DNA of 64,000 nucleotides, taken from contig CAYWTS010000001.1 of the NCBI GenBank assembly GCA_964461265.1, positions 124,001 to 188,000 of the forward strand, in the 5' to 3' direction. This DNA comes from CAYWTS01 sp964461265. GTDB lineage: Bacteria > Bacteroidota > Ignavibacteria > Tepidaquicellales > OLB5. Of the stretch, positions 18,437-27,690 are shown one piece after another. The notes beneath the pieces are model-generated. The model saw only the letters and a list, made by a program, of their open reading frames with translations. It was not told the origin of the DNA and made no database searches. The stretch's first letter is position 1; each line of letters opens with the position of its first letter. The translations under genes and the position numbers were made by a program.

Positions 18437-20025
18437 CTTTTACTTTCCTTACTGGTATTTAATATTTTGATTTTTTTAAACCTAGCCGGAGATGAACCGT
18501 GACTAACAGGTGAAACCTGCCCGGGTTCGCCTTTACCGCAAAAGAAAGACCCACCAAGCTTATATTCACTTGCATCACAAATTTTATCGCAAGAGTTCCA
18601 AAAGTCTACTGTGTTCCCCTGATACGCAACATCTCTCAGTAACTTCGTAATTTGCCCATTTTTTATTTCATAAAAAACCTGCCCTGTGAACTGGAAATTA
18701 TACCTTTGCATATCTATGCTCCAGCTGCCATCACCACATATATAGATTCCATCTTCAGTTTCGGTTATTAAGTCTTTTAAACCAAGCCTATTAGCACCCG
18801 GACTTAAAGAAATATTTGGCATTCTCTGAATTGGGTAATGCGACCAACTATCTGAATAAGCACATCCATTAGAAACTGTTTCTCCTATATAAGATGCCAT
18901 TTCTCTTGTAGTTTGATAACCTACAAACAGTCCGTTTTTAATAATATGCCACTGGGTAGTTTTTACACCATCATCATCATAACCACGAGTAGCTAGTCCA
19001 TCTTTCTGAGTTCTATCAGCTACCAGATTAACTATTTCACTGCCATATTTTAATTTACCAAGTTTATCAGTAGTTAAAAAGCTGGTTCCGGCATAATTTG
19101 TCTCAAACCCTAAAGCCCTGTCAAGTTCTGAAGGATGACCGCATGTTTCGTGTATTGTAAGCCATAAATGTGTAGGGTCAAGAATAATATCCTTATAACC
19201 AGGCTTAACCGATTCAGCTTTAAGCTTCATTTTTGTTTCTTCGACAGCTTTTTCAATATCAGCTATAAAATCATATTCTTCGATATACTCGTAACCTTTT
19301 CCAACTGGTGCAGTTAACGAAGTTCTGTTTTCAAATTTTCCTGTAGTTTTATCCACAACTGTCAGGTCGAATTGAGGCCAGGTCCTGTCAATTTCCTGTT
19401 TTATAAAAGAACCCTCGCTTGACATAAACCATTTCATTTCTTTAGCAAACCAAACAAATGAAGAACAATAATCGGCACCAAGATCAAGTGCCTTCTGGTT
19501 TATCTTAAACAAAAGATTGACTTTATCATCTACAGATATATCGAAGGGATCTGTTTTAATTGGTGTTCTCCATAAATCAATGTAAGCCGGAACAGGAACC
19601 AGCTCGACTCTTCGTTTCTGAATTTGTTTGCTTTCCTCTGCTAGTTCGTGTGCTATAACAGTTATTTTTTCCGCTTCTGTTTCTGTGACAGTACTGCTTG
19701 CAGCAAATCCCCACACACCATCTTTTAATACACGTACTGAAAAACCGAAATCCTCATCATCCGAGATCCCAAGTATAGTATTCTCGCGTGATGCAATTCG
19801 CTGAGTCCGGATACTGCTTACTCTGAAGTCTGAATATGAACAACCAAGTTTTGCAGATTTTCTAAGAACGGTATCACCGAGCTTACGAATATAATTATCG
19901 TCATCTATGAATCGTGAAAAAACTATTTTACCTTTATCATTCAACATTTTATCTCCAAATTTATTATTTAAATATACAGCCGGAAATACGAATGAACAGC
20001 ACCTTATAAATTTTCTTCGGTGCAT
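18433..20025 (-). CDS. tldD: TldD metalloprotease, with N-terminal twin-arginine-like extension
   Basis: This is the catalytic subunit of the TldD/TldE protease. The zinc-binding motif HETCGH occupies residues 292-297, followed by PSELDRALGFETNYAG. At 530 residues it is longer than the typical 480 because of an N-terminal extension that opens MHRRKFIRCC and runs into a short hydrophobic stretch, resembling a twin-arginine export signal. If real, this copy would act outside the cytoplasm; if the true start is the Met near residue 26, it would be cytoplasmic. It is followed directly by tldE (four-base overlap) and begins two bases after the topA stop. Confidence 0.9.
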   Translation of the reverse strand: MHRRKFIRCCSFVFPAVYLNNKFGDKMLNDKGKIVFSRFIDDDNYIRKLGDTVLRKSAKLGCSYSDFRVSSIRTQRIASRENTILGISDDEDFGFSVRVLKDGVWGFAASSTVTETEAEKITVIAHELAEESKQIQKRRVELVPVPAYIDLWRTPIKTDPFDISVDDKVNLLFKINQKALDLGADYCSSFVWFAKEMKWFMSSEGSFIKQEIDRTWPQFDLTVVDKTTGKFENRTSLTAPVGKGYEYIEEYDFIADIEKAVEETKMKLKAESVKPGYKDIILDPTHLWLTIHETCGHPSELDRALGFETNYAGTSFLTTDKLGKLKYGSEIVNLVADRTQKDGLATRGYDDDGVKTTQWHIIKNGLFVGYQTTREMASYIGETVSNGCAYSDSWSHYPIQRMPNISLSPGANRLGLKDLITETEDGIYICGDGSWSIDMQRYNFQFTGQVFYEIKNGQITKLLRDVAYQGNTVDFWNSCDKICDASEYKLGGSFFCGKGEPGQVSPVSHGSSPARFKKIKILNTSKESKR

Positions 20026-20027
20026 TA

Positions 20028-22376
20028 TTACTGAACTCCGTTACTTAATGTATTTTTTCCTAGAGTTGTTATTTCATCATTTATATCTTTTATTTGTTCT
20101 TTATGCTTACAATTGGGACATTCAAGGAAAATACCAGATTTCTTGTTACTCTTTTCAAGCAAATATGTGAAACCGCAAAATTCACATTTTTTATCAACGG
20201 GTTTAAAATTAGAGATAAAATCACAATCAGGATACCTTGTACATCCCCAGAATTTTTTCTTACGTTTTTGTGTAGTACGTTCCACTATTTCACCCTGCTT
20301 ACACTTAGGACAAACAATGCCAAGTGTAATGGGTTGTATATTTTTACATTCAGGATATCTTGAACATCCAAGAAACATACCAAACCTGCTGGTTTTAACC
20401 ACCATTTGCGCACCGCATACACTGCAGAATTTTCCTTCGGCAATTTCTTCATGTTCTTCCTGTTCACCGGGAAGTGGTTTTGCATTTTTACACTTCGGGT
20501 AATTAGAACAAGAAAGAAACCGGCCGTTGCGTCCCCACTTTATTATCATTTTATGACCGCATAAATCGCAGTCGATATCGGTTTTTTCCTGTAAAGCCTG
20601 TTTTATATCTTTTATTTTTTCATTAATAGAATGCAGGTCTTTATTGAAAGGCATATAGAAATCATCTAAAACATTTCGATACGACATTTTTCCATCGGCA
20701 ATTTTATCGAATTCTTCCTCCATTTGTGCAGTAAATTTTACATTAAAAATATCCGGGAAATAGCTTGTTAAAAGCTTATTTACCGTTTCACCAAGTTCAG
20801 TGGCATATAACTTACGATCTAAAAGATTAACGTAAGTTCTGTTAATTATTGTAGAAACAATAATTGCGTAAGTGGAAGGTCTTCCTATTCCGAGTGCATC
20901 AAGCTGTTTAATAAGACTGCTTTCCGTGAAACGCGGCAGGGGTTGTGTGAAATGCTGGTTCTTTTGAGTATTCTCAAGTATTACAGGATCACCTACCTCT
21001 ATATCCTCAGGTATAGCATGCTCTTCTTCAGTGTCTTCAAGTCCATTCTCAGATGAATCCCTATATATTGTAAGAAAACCATCAAATTTAAGTGTAGTTG
21101 CTGTTGTTCTGAAAATATATTCATTATCAGATAAACCATCTGAAATATTTCCTTCACTTTTAATCAATAATGTTAACAGGTCTGAAACGGAAGGATTCAT
21201 TTGACAGGCAATAAATCTTTTCCAGATTAACTCATATAATCTTAGTAAATCGGGATGTAAATATTTTTTCAGCTTTTCAGGGGTTCTGAACACGGATGTT
21301 GGCCGTATGGCTTCGTGTGCATCCTGTGTAGATGATGTTTTACGTGAATAAACACGCGGTGTATGTGGAAGATATTTTGAACCAAAATTACCAGATATGT
21401 ATTTTCTTGCTTCACGAACTGCATCTATACTAAGTCTTGTTGAATCTGTCCTCATATATGTAATTAAACCGACAGGTCCTTCTTCTCCTATATCCAAACC
21501 CTCATAAAGTTTCTGTGCCAGCATCATTGTTTTTTTAGGAGCAAGTTTTAATCTTACTGAAGCATCCTGCTGCAGTGAAGAGGTAATAAATGGCGGATAT
21601 GGATTTCTTTTTATTTCCTTCCTGTTAATATCGGAAACTTTATACCGTTTGTCTTTCAGTTCACGGCAAATTTCATCTGCTTCGGCTTCATTGCTTATCT
21701 TAGGATTTTCACCATTAAATTTATAGGATATTTTATTTTTTTGAATAAGCTTTGATTGAAAAACACTGGCTTTAACGGTATCTTTAAAGCCGGCGATTAT
21801 ACTCCAGAATTCAACAGATTTAAAATTTCTGATCTCCTCTTCACGTTCACAAATTAACCGTAACGCAACCGATTGAACCCTGCCGGCAGAAAGTCCGTAA
21901 TAAATTACCTTCCATAAAAACGGACTAACCTTATATCCAACAATCCTATCCATTACCCTTCTTGCCTGCTGAGAGCTGACAAGCTTGCCATCGATATCAA
22001 GTGGATTGGCAATGCCATCTTGAATACCTTTTGGGGTTATCTCGTTAAATAATACCCTGAATATCTTTCTACCATTAGAATTAATTATTTCTGCAATATC
22101 GCTTGCAATGGCTTCACCTTCGCGGTCAGGATCGGTTGCGATGTAGATAGTATCAGATTCATTTGATAACTTTTTCAATTCTTCTATAACTTTTTCCTTA
22201 CCCGGGATTATTTCATACGTCGGTTCATATGCATTATCGAAATCAATTCCGATTTTACTCTTAGGCAGATTCTTAATGTGACCTACTGACGCAACAACCT
22301 TGAATGCACTCCCTAAATACTTATTTATTGTTTTAGCTTTTGAAGGTGACTCTACTATTACTAAAGATTTAGCCAT
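20028..22376 (-). CDS. topA: DNA topoisomerase I
   Basis: TopA relaxes negative supercoils by cutting and resealing one DNA strand. The 782-residue protein starts MAKSLVIVESPSKAKT (Toprim domain), has the DPDREGEAIA acidic motif, and the active-site tyrosine Tyr307 in GLITYMRTDSTRLS. The C-terminal quarter contains four Cys4 zinc-ribbon modules (for example CDLCGHKMIIKWGRNGRFLSC), the usual type IA tail. Length and architecture are normal. It lies three bases downstream of the smg stop and two bases upstream of tldD, in one apparent operon. Confidence 0.97.
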   Translation of the reverse strand: MAKSLVIVESPSKAKTINKYLGSAFKVVASVGHIKNLPKSKIGIDFDNAYEPTYEIIPGKEKVIEELKKLSNESDTIYIATDPDREGEAIASDIAEIINSNGRKIFRVLFNEITPKGIQDGIANPLDIDGKLVSSQQARRVMDRIVGYKVSPFLWKVIYYGLSAGRVQSVALRLICEREEEIRNFKSVEFWSIIAGFKDTVKASVFQSKLIQKNKISYKFNGENPKISNEAEADEICRELKDKRYKVSDINRKEIKRNPYPPFITSSLQQDASVRLKLAPKKTMMLAQKLYEGLDIGEEGPVGLITYMRTDSTRLSIDAVREARKYISGNFGSKYLPHTPRVYSRKTSSTQDAHEAIRPTSVFRTPEKLKKYLHPDLLRLYELIWKRFIACQMNPSVSDLLTLLIKSEGNISDGLSDNEYIFRTTATTLKFDGFLTIYRDSSENGLEDTEEEHAIPEDIEVGDPVILENTQKNQHFTQPLPRFTESSLIKQLDALGIGRPSTYAIIVSTIINRTYVNLLDRKLYATELGETVNKLLTSYFPDIFNVKFTAQMEEEFDKIADGKMSYRNVLDDFYMPFNKDLHSINEKIKDIKQALQEKTDIDCDLCGHKMIIKWGRNGRFLSCSNYPKCKNAKPLPGEQEEHEEIAEGKFCSVCGAQMVVKTSRFGMFLGCSRYPECKNIQPITLGIVCPKCKQGEIVERTTQKRKKKFWGCTRYPDCDFISNFKPVDKKCEFCGFTYLLEKSNKKSGIFLECPNCKHKEQIKDINDEITTLGKNTLSNGVQ

Positions 22377-22379
22377 TTG

Positions 22380-22847
22380 TTAATTAATTTTATCTCCCGT
22401 ATCAATTATGTTAATACTGGTAAATGAGGAACCAAACTTTTCAAGTAAAAAATTTGAACTAAACAATTTAACATCATTTAATGTTATCCGCTGTAGACCG
22501 GTCATCATTAGTCTTTCCAGAATTATTTCTAATTCGACGTTCGATACAAGACCGAGATTGGTAAGCTGAATAAGGAAACCTCTGCCTTCTGAAGAAATAA
22601 CTTTTTTTTCTGCTTCGTGAAAAACTCTGTGTGATTCGGATTTATACGATTTTTCTGAATATTTTTCTTTTGGAATAAAATTCTTGTATAACCACTGAAA
22701 AGCCATGTTAATCTCATTCTGTGAATAACCGAGCTTGCCGAGATTTTCAAGATCTTCGTTTACGATCTGTTTACTCTCATGAATTATTGCCAATAACCGG
22801 ACTATTATTTCAATTATTCGTTCAGGATACATATTTTCTGATTTCAT
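22380..22847 (-). CDS. smg: Smg/DUF494 family protein
   Basis: A 155-residue protein matching the Smg (DUF494) family. The N-terminal helical part has NEDLENLGKLGYSQNEINMAFQWLYK, and the C-terminal part GRGFLIQLTNLGLVSNVELEIILERLM and LNDVKLFSSNFL resembles the family's conserved end. The function of Smg is not established; in E. coli it sits near topA and the DprA-like smf gene, and here it is likewise next to topA. The ATG at 22847 lies inside the end of ybeY (26-base overlap); a second ATG at 22832 is also possible and would shorten the overlap. Confidence 0.82.
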   Translation of the reverse strand: MKSENMYPERIIEIIVRLLAIIHESKQIVNEDLENLGKLGYSQNEINMAFQWLYKNFIPKEKYSEKSYKSESHRVFHEAEKKVISSEGRGFLIQLTNLGLVSNVELEIILERLMMTGLQRITLNDVKLFSSNFLLEKFGSSFTSINIIDTGDKIN

Positions 22848-23298
22848 TCAAATAAAAATTTTCCTTTTCCCTTATTAGTTTCTTTTGTTTCTGTGTTATA
22901 TCGTTATATCCAACTAAATGAAGACAGCCGTGTATTAAAACTCGGCAAAATTCATTAAAAAACGAAGTTTTATAAAAAACTGAATTTTTCTTAATTTCAT
23001 CAATGCCAAGCAACAATTCCCCCTCCGTTATTAAATCTTCTGTATATGTAAACGTAATGATATCAGTTGGTTTTCGTTTCCTAAAATAGAGTGAATTTAT
23101 AACTTTAATATCAGAATTACTCAAAATATTAACAAACACGTAATAATCCAAACAATTTTCCTTTTTTAAGACAACATCAATAATAATTCTAATGGATTTT
23201 TGAGTTAATGGCGGTTTTAGCTTATGGTGAGAATTTGTAATTTCTACCTTAGATTTTAGAGTTTCATGAAGCTTTTTATTGCTTTGTATTAGGTTCAA
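22822..23298 (-). CDS. ybeY: YbeY endoribonuclease (rRNA maturation factor)
   Basis: YbeY is a metal-dependent endoribonuclease for 16S rRNA 3'-end maturation and ribosome quality control. The 158-residue protein has the family motif RVLIHGCLHLVGYND (near residues 119-133) and PTDIITFTY. The canonical third His of HGxLHLxGYDH is replaced here (GYND), as I recall for other Bacteroidota members. The gene overlaps smg by 26 bases and starts the smg-topA-tldD-tldE run. Confidence 0.9.
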   Translation of the reverse strand: MNLIQSNKKLHETLKSKVEITNSHHKLKPPLTQKSIRIIIDVVLKKENCLDYYVFVNILSNSDIKVINSLYFRKRKPTDIITFTYTEDLITEGELLLGIDEIKKNSVFYKTSFFNEFCRVLIHGCLHLVGYNDITQKQKKLIREKENFYLNEIRKYVS

Positions 23299-23451
23299 AT
23301 AAAGATTTAAAGTATAACATTAAGAAACATACAAAACTTATAAATTTATAGTTACTTAAAATATACAGATTTTATATAAATGTCAATCCCTTTTAAAAAA
23401 TGCTAAAATTTTAATATATTAAAACCCTAAAGACCCTTATTTTCTTCAAAA
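23299..23451. other. AT-rich spacer with 16-bp palindrome
   Basis: No coding potential was seen in this 153-base spacer between the ybeY start and the DUF3108 stop. It contains a perfect AT-only palindrome, TTTTAATATATTAAAA (23409-23424), downstream of the DUF3108 gene on its strand. It could be a weak transcript end, but it lacks GC pairs. Confidence 0.4.
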
Positions 23452-24237
23452 TTAATATTTTGGTGGTGTCCAACCTTGACGTTTCCAATATTTTAATTCA
23501 ACAGTAACCCTCCCGATTTTCACTTCGAGCTTAGATTTCAAAGGTACTCTGGCATTATCATAAGAAAACCAGCCTTCAAATTCACCGGTTAAGCCAAAAA
23601 CCATCTGATAATTTGTATACCCGGATAAATATACCGAAGCCATATCATAATCAACTTCACCTATATCAATTTCTTCTTTCTCAGTATTAAAATTAATAGT
23701 TAATCCCATGCTATCCTGATTTACTAATGCGGGAACATTTTTTTTAGCAGATGTAAATGAATGATAACGTGCATAATATAAAATTGATAAGCCATCCTGA
23801 TAATTTGCATTCAGTACCTGCTTACGTTCATACTCAGTATTATTATTAAATCCTGTCTTTTTAATATAAACATAGTTTGAATCATAATGAAAATCATAGG
23901 AAATTATGCTGACTTTTTCATCTCTGTATTCCTTAGAAACAAATTTATTCGGATAGATAGAATTATTGCGGACAGTCATTTCACTTTCAAAATCATAGCT
24001 AACATCTATAAATGGCAATCCCTCATTTGATCTCATTACAGCAAAACATCGATAGGTATCCACTTTACCGCTTACTCTTTCTGTATTAAACTTTAACCAG
24101 CCAATATTAACAAATGAGTAGTAAACCTCGTAGAATAATTCTTCACCGTCAGCTAATACATTATTTTGGGAAAAAGCCCTGCTGTTTAATGCAAACAGCA
24201 AGACTAAAAAAATAAACCTGAGATGTATTAATTTCAT
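23452..24237 (-). CDS. DUF3108 domain protein, exported
   Basis: A 261-residue protein with a signal peptide (cleavage probably after SRAFSQ near residue 24) and a DUF3108 domain. The opening GEELFYEVYYSFVNIGWLKF and the late LTGEFEGWFSYDNARVPLKSK are typical of this periplasmic beta-rich family of unknown function. Its ATG overlaps the stop of the S41 protease by four bases, so the two are translationally coupled and may act together in the envelope, but this is inference only. Confidence 0.83.
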   Translation of the reverse strand: MKLIHLRFIFLVLLFALNSRAFSQNNVLADGEELFYEVYYSFVNIGWLKFNTERVSGKVDTYRCFAVMRSNEGLPFIDVSYDFESEMTVRNNSIYPNKFVSKEYRDEKVSIISYDFHYDSNYVYIKKTGFNNNTEYERKQVLNANYQDGLSILYYARYHSFTSAKKNVPALVNQDSMGLTINFNTEKEEIDIGEVDYDMASVYLSGYTNYQMVFGLTGEFEGWFSYDNARVPLKSKLEVKIGRVTVELKYWKRQGWTPPKY

Positions 24238-25493
24238 TTTAAATGTGCGAGCTTTTCAGCTTCGGGGAAAAGCTCAACTGCTTTTATAAACTGGTCATCT
24301 GTTGCCAGCCAAACTACCATACTCCCGTTATTACCCCATATATCACGTGCAAGTATATACTTAATCATAGACTTTATGTAAGTTAAATCTCTTGTCCACA
24401 TAGCATCATTAAATATGACACCTTTCGAATCAGCAAGATTCTTAAGTCCGTTTAACATTTCATCGGTAACAACAAAATTATCACGGAATTTATACATATC
24501 CGTATAACTGGATTTAAGCTTTTCCCTGTTTGCATCATAGTAAGTATTGCAGTATTGTAAGAATAAATTCAAACGTCTTAGCTGAACGGAATAATCAGTT
24601 AACGTATCCAGTTTAATAATATAATCGGGTGTAATTCCGCCACCGCCATATACAATTCTTCCGCCCATTGTTTTAAATTCNNNNNNNNNNNNNNNNNNNN
24701 NNNNNNNNNNNNNNNNNNNNNNNNNNNNNNNNNNNNNNNNNNNNNNNNNNNNNNNNNNNNNNNNNNNNNNNNNNNNNNNNCCGCCGGGATTATTCCTCAA
24801 ATCAAGAACAAGCTTCTGCATCCCTTCCGATTTCAGCGACTGCAATGCTTTAGTAAATTCGTCATAAGTTGTGGCTGAAAATCGTGTAATGCGAATGTAA
24901 GCAATCTCTTTATCAACCATAAAATATGCATCAACGCTATACAAAGGTATCTTATCGCGTGTAATTTCAAATTCCAGCAGGTTAGGCATACCGGCGCGGT
25001 AAATAGTCACGTTTACACGTGTTCCTTTTGGACCCCTGAGTTTTTTCGGAACATCTTCCCGTGTCATACCTACAGCTGTAACGCCGTCAATCTTTACTAT
25101 TTTATCACCTGCTAATATACCAAGTGCTTCGGAGGGACCGCCCGAAATCGGGGTAATAATTGTTATTGTATCATTAACAATATCAAACTCAACTCCAATA
25201 CCTTCAAAACTTCCCTGAAAATCCTCGTTTATACTTTTAAGCTGGTCCTGGGGAATGTAGGTTGAATGGGGATCAAGCTGTGAAAGCAATCCTTTTATTG
25301 CCGCTTCAGTTAGCTTATCGGTATTGACTTTTTCTACGTAGTTTTTATCGACTAAAGAAAGGACTTCATTGAATTTCTTAACATTATCGAATATATCGTC
25401 ATGTGATTTAACACTTTCCACCTTCATCCCAACAAGTATACCTATTGAGACGAGCATGAAAATAATGGGAATTAAATAGCGTTTTTTGTTCAT
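24234..25493 (-). CDS. S41 C-terminal processing peptidase (CtpA-like), active site lost in an assembly gap
   Basis: A membrane-anchored or periplasmic tail-specific serine protease. An N-terminal helix (about 7-23) is followed by an S41 N-domain with LDPHSTYIP, a PDZ domain (FEGIGVEFDI...GPSEALGILAGDKIVKIDG) and the start of the catalytic domain, LVLDLRNNPGG. The 100-N gap at 24681-24780 then removes the region that carries the Ser/Lys dyad in this family. After the gap come EFKTMGGRIVYGGGGITPD and a helical tail. Relatives have roughly 100-140 residues between these blocks, so the real gap is probably 300-430 bases, not 100. The protein is likely intact in the organism. It overlaps the DUF3108 gene by four bases. 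Confidence 0.9.
   Translation of the reverse strand: MNKKRYLIPIIFMLVSIGILVGMKVESVKSHDDIFDNVKKFNEVLSLVDKNYVEKVNTDKLTEAAIKGLLSQLDPHSTYIPQDQLKSINEDFQGSFEGIGVEFDIVNDTITIITPISGGPSEALGILAGDKIVKIDGVTAVGMTREDVPKKLRGPKGTRVNVTIYRAGMPNLLEFEITRDKIPLYSVDAYFMVDKEIAYIRITRFSATTYDEFTKALQSLKSEGMQKLVLDLRNNPGXXXXXXXXXXXXXXXXXXXXXXXXXXXXXXXXXXEFKTMGGRIVYGGGGITPDYIIKLDTLTDYSVQLRRLNLFLQYCNTYYDANREKLKSSYTDMYKFRDNFVVTDEMLNGLKNLADSKGVIFNDAMWTRDLTYIKSMIKYILARDIWGNNGSMVVWLATDDQFIKAVELFPEAEKLAHLK
24681..24780. other. Assembly gap (100 N)
   Basis: Placeholder run inside the S41 peptidase gene. The flanks do not share sequence, unlike the gap in secD. Family comparison suggests that the missing stretch is longer than 100 bases. 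Confidence 0.99.
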
Positions 25494-25611
25494 TTAGCTA
25501 ATTTTATTTAGTTTCTCTAATAATTCTACGCTAATATATTCAAATAAGTTTCATTTTGAAACTTATAATGATTTTCCCTTAATGCTTTTTTATTTGACTA
25601 ATAATAAGCGC

Positions 25612-26709
25612 TCACTTATTTGTTCCGATTTCAAAATATTGATAACAATATATCTTTATTCTTTTTTTCAGCATATCATCTGTAACCATATAGTCATAAC
25701 AATCCATAAATTCTTCTTTATATAAAAACCTGATTTGATAATTAGATTTTTTATTATCAGTAAAAATCGGATATAACCTTAAAGAATATCCTTTTTCATT
25801 AACTAAAAGCTGTAAAATTAAACCGTAAGGCTTAACTCCCCTGCTTTTATATCTGCCCGGTGAATTAAATATAAAATTTCCTAAATTATAAAATATCCAT
25901 TTGCCTTTGTAGTTTTCAGTTTCCTGTATTGTATGTGCTCCATGACCGATAATTAAGTCTACACCGCAGTCGATTAAACCTCTTGCTGCTTCACGCTGAT
26001 ACTCATTTGCCTGTTCATAGTTACTGCCCCAGTGAGGATAAATAACTATAAAAGCATGTTCATCGCTTTGTTTTATTTCCTGAATTTGTTTACATAGTTT
26101 ATCTGATTCCAGTAATCGCACTCCGCCAGTATCACCATGAGCATAGATTTTTCGTTCTTTATCATATCTTGTTCTGTACCAGTAACAGCCCAGAACATAA
26201 ATATTAAATTCATTTCCGTTTATAATAAGCTTTTTTAAATAATGTATTGATGCTTCACGCTCATTTAAACCTGCACCAAAAGGCGATATATAATATTTAT
26301 TAAGTGAATATATAGTATTTTTCAGAACCGAAAAACCAAAATCCATTGTATGATTATTGGCAATGTTAACTGCCTGGATATGATATTTCGACAGATAATA
26401 TGGTGTTGAATCTTTATCCGAAAAATGTATTATAGATTTTGAAGAGAAGTACTCTGGTTTAATAGTATCGGTAAGCGGTGTTTCAAGGTTTGCAATTGTT
26501 AAATCTGAAGTTAAAAGCAGGTCTTTAACATTCTCAAAGAAATAATCATACCTGTATTTATCTATAACATTAACTCCGTGATTATAATAGGGACTTAACT
26601 GGTAATTATCGCCAAAGTGAGTATCACCAAGAAATGTAATTATAAGCGTATTGGCATGAGTTAATTGTAAGCAGTAAACGAGTAAAATAAATACGAATAA
26701 GTTTCTCAA
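25612..26709 (-). CDS. CapA-family (PGA_cap) metallophosphatase-like protein, exported
   Basis: A 365-residue protein with a signal peptide (residues 1-19) and the CapA fold, related to calcineurin-like phosphoesterases. Motifs include FLGDTHFGD at the first strand, ANLETPLT, VNIANNHTMDFG, PHWGSNYE and IIGHGAHTIQ, each holding likely metal ligands. The family includes capsule/poly-gamma-glutamate proteins, but most members have no proven role and no capB/capC genes are nearby, so I do not assign capsule synthesis. It stands alone, with 118 bases upstream of the S41 gene and 89 bases after the ALDH-like gene. Confidence 0.85.
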   Translation of the reverse strand: MRNLFVFILLVYCLQLTHANTLIITFLGDTHFGDNYQLSPYYNHGVNVIDKYRYDYFFENVKDLLLTSDLTIANLETPLTDTIKPEYFSSKSIIHFSDKDSTPYYLSKYHIQAVNIANNHTMDFGFSVLKNTIYSLNKYYISPFGAGLNEREASIHYLKKLIINGNEFNIYVLGCYWYRTRYDKERKIYAHGDTGGVRLLESDKLCKQIQEIKQSDEHAFIVIYPHWGSNYEQANEYQREAARGLIDCGVDLIIGHGAHTIQETENYKGKWIFYNLGNFIFNSPGRYKSRGVKPYGLILQLLVNEKGYSLRLYPIFTDNKKSNYQIRFLYKEEFMDCYDYMVTDDMLKKRIKIYCYQYFEIGTNK

Positions 26710-26732
26710 TTAATCATTGACTATTAATTATC

Positions 26733-26756
26733 GACCATTAACAACAGACCATTAAC
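26733..26756. repeat. Short direct repeat in spacer
   Basis: GACCATTAAC occurs twice (26733-26742 and 26747-26756) in an AT-rich spacer made of loosely repeated CATTAAC/GACTATTAA words. Similar TTAATTGATAATT text occurs near 62420. This looks like decayed intergenic repeat material. Confidence 0.4.
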
Positions 26757-26798
26757 TATTCACCGTTTAAAATTTTTAATTGTAATTTGATAATTAAC

Positions 26799-27677
26799 TC
26801 AGAGCCCCTTTGTGTGCCAGACAGTTTTTAACTCAAGAAAATTCTGTATTTCAAATAAATTCTCATTCATCCCGTTATCATAATAATCCATGACCGAATT
26901 CCTTGCAGAAAATATAAACCGTTTAATATTATTGGCACATGCCGTCTGAACTTCTTTTTTATAAGATACATCCGGATCTGCATAATCGAAAGCATTTACA
27001 TCCATATGTGAAGCAAGATGAGGTATAAGCTCTTTTTTCAATCCTGTTAATATATTTACAACACCGGGTGTGAAATCGCTGGTTGCAATAACTTCCGAAA
27101 ATGATAATGCAGGTAAAGGATATTTCTGTGATGCAAGAATAACACAGGAATTCCCCGAAACTATAACAGGGCATAATCGTGAAATCAGTCCAAGCAGTGA
27201 AGGTTCATCAGGCAGTAAAATACCCACTATTCCGGTCGGTTCGGGTATGGAAAAATTAAAAAAACCTTCCTGAACAGGGTTCACTGTCCCGACAAGCTGC
27301 GACCATTTATCAGCGAATCCGGCAAACCAAATAATCCTATCGATACATGCTTCAACTTCTTTAATTGCGTTTTGTCGTTTTACAGAATTACTGAGTATTA
27401 TTTCATTTACAAATTGTTCTTTCCTGCTTTCAAGCATTTCGGCAAGACGGTAAAGGATTTGTCCTCTTTCATAAGCGGTTTTTTCATTCCAGGCATTATG
27501 CCCGTTTCTGGCAGCAACCACAGCATTCCTGATGTCTTTGCGTGAAGCTCGTGATATATTACAAATCTTTTCGCCTGATTTTTGCGAAAAGACAGATAAA
27601 TATCTTTCCGATTCTGTGCGTGTGAACTTACCGCCGATAAAAAGCTTATACATTTTAGGGACTTTTAACCTGTTCAT
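26799..27677 (-). CDS. Aldehyde dehydrogenase-like protein lacking the catalytic domain
   Basis: The 292-residue protein aligns by eye with the N-terminal half of NAD-dependent aldehyde dehydrogenases (usually 480-500 residues): YKLFIGGKF, AARNGHNAW, the helical RGQILYRLAEMLESR, PEPTGIVGILLPDEPSLLG and GVVNILTGLKKELIPHLASH. It then jumps to a short tail ending KTVWHTKGL. The LELGG glutamate block and the catalytic Cys are absent, with no frameshift or stop, so it appears to be a genuine short form. A full ALDH and deoC lie on the same strand at 32.8-35.8 kb; a structural or regulatory partner role is inference. It ends a run that begins with the PAS kinase. Alternative: a degenerate paralogue still under expression. 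Confidence 0.82.
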   Translation of the reverse strand: MNRLKVPKMYKLFIGGKFTRTESERYLSVFSQKSGEKICNISRASRKDIRNAVVAARNGHNAWNEKTAYERGQILYRLAEMLESRKEQFVNEIILSNSVKRQNAIKEVEACIDRIIWFAGFADKWSQLVGTVNPVQEGFFNFSIPEPTGIVGILLPDEPSLLGLISRLCPVIVSGNSCVILASQKYPLPALSFSEVIATSDFTPGVVNILTGLKKELIPHLASHMDVNAFDYADPDVSYKKEVQTACANNIKRFIFSARNSVMDYYDNGMNENLFEIQNFLELKTVWHTKGL

Positions 27678-27690
27678 TACATCAATCTGT

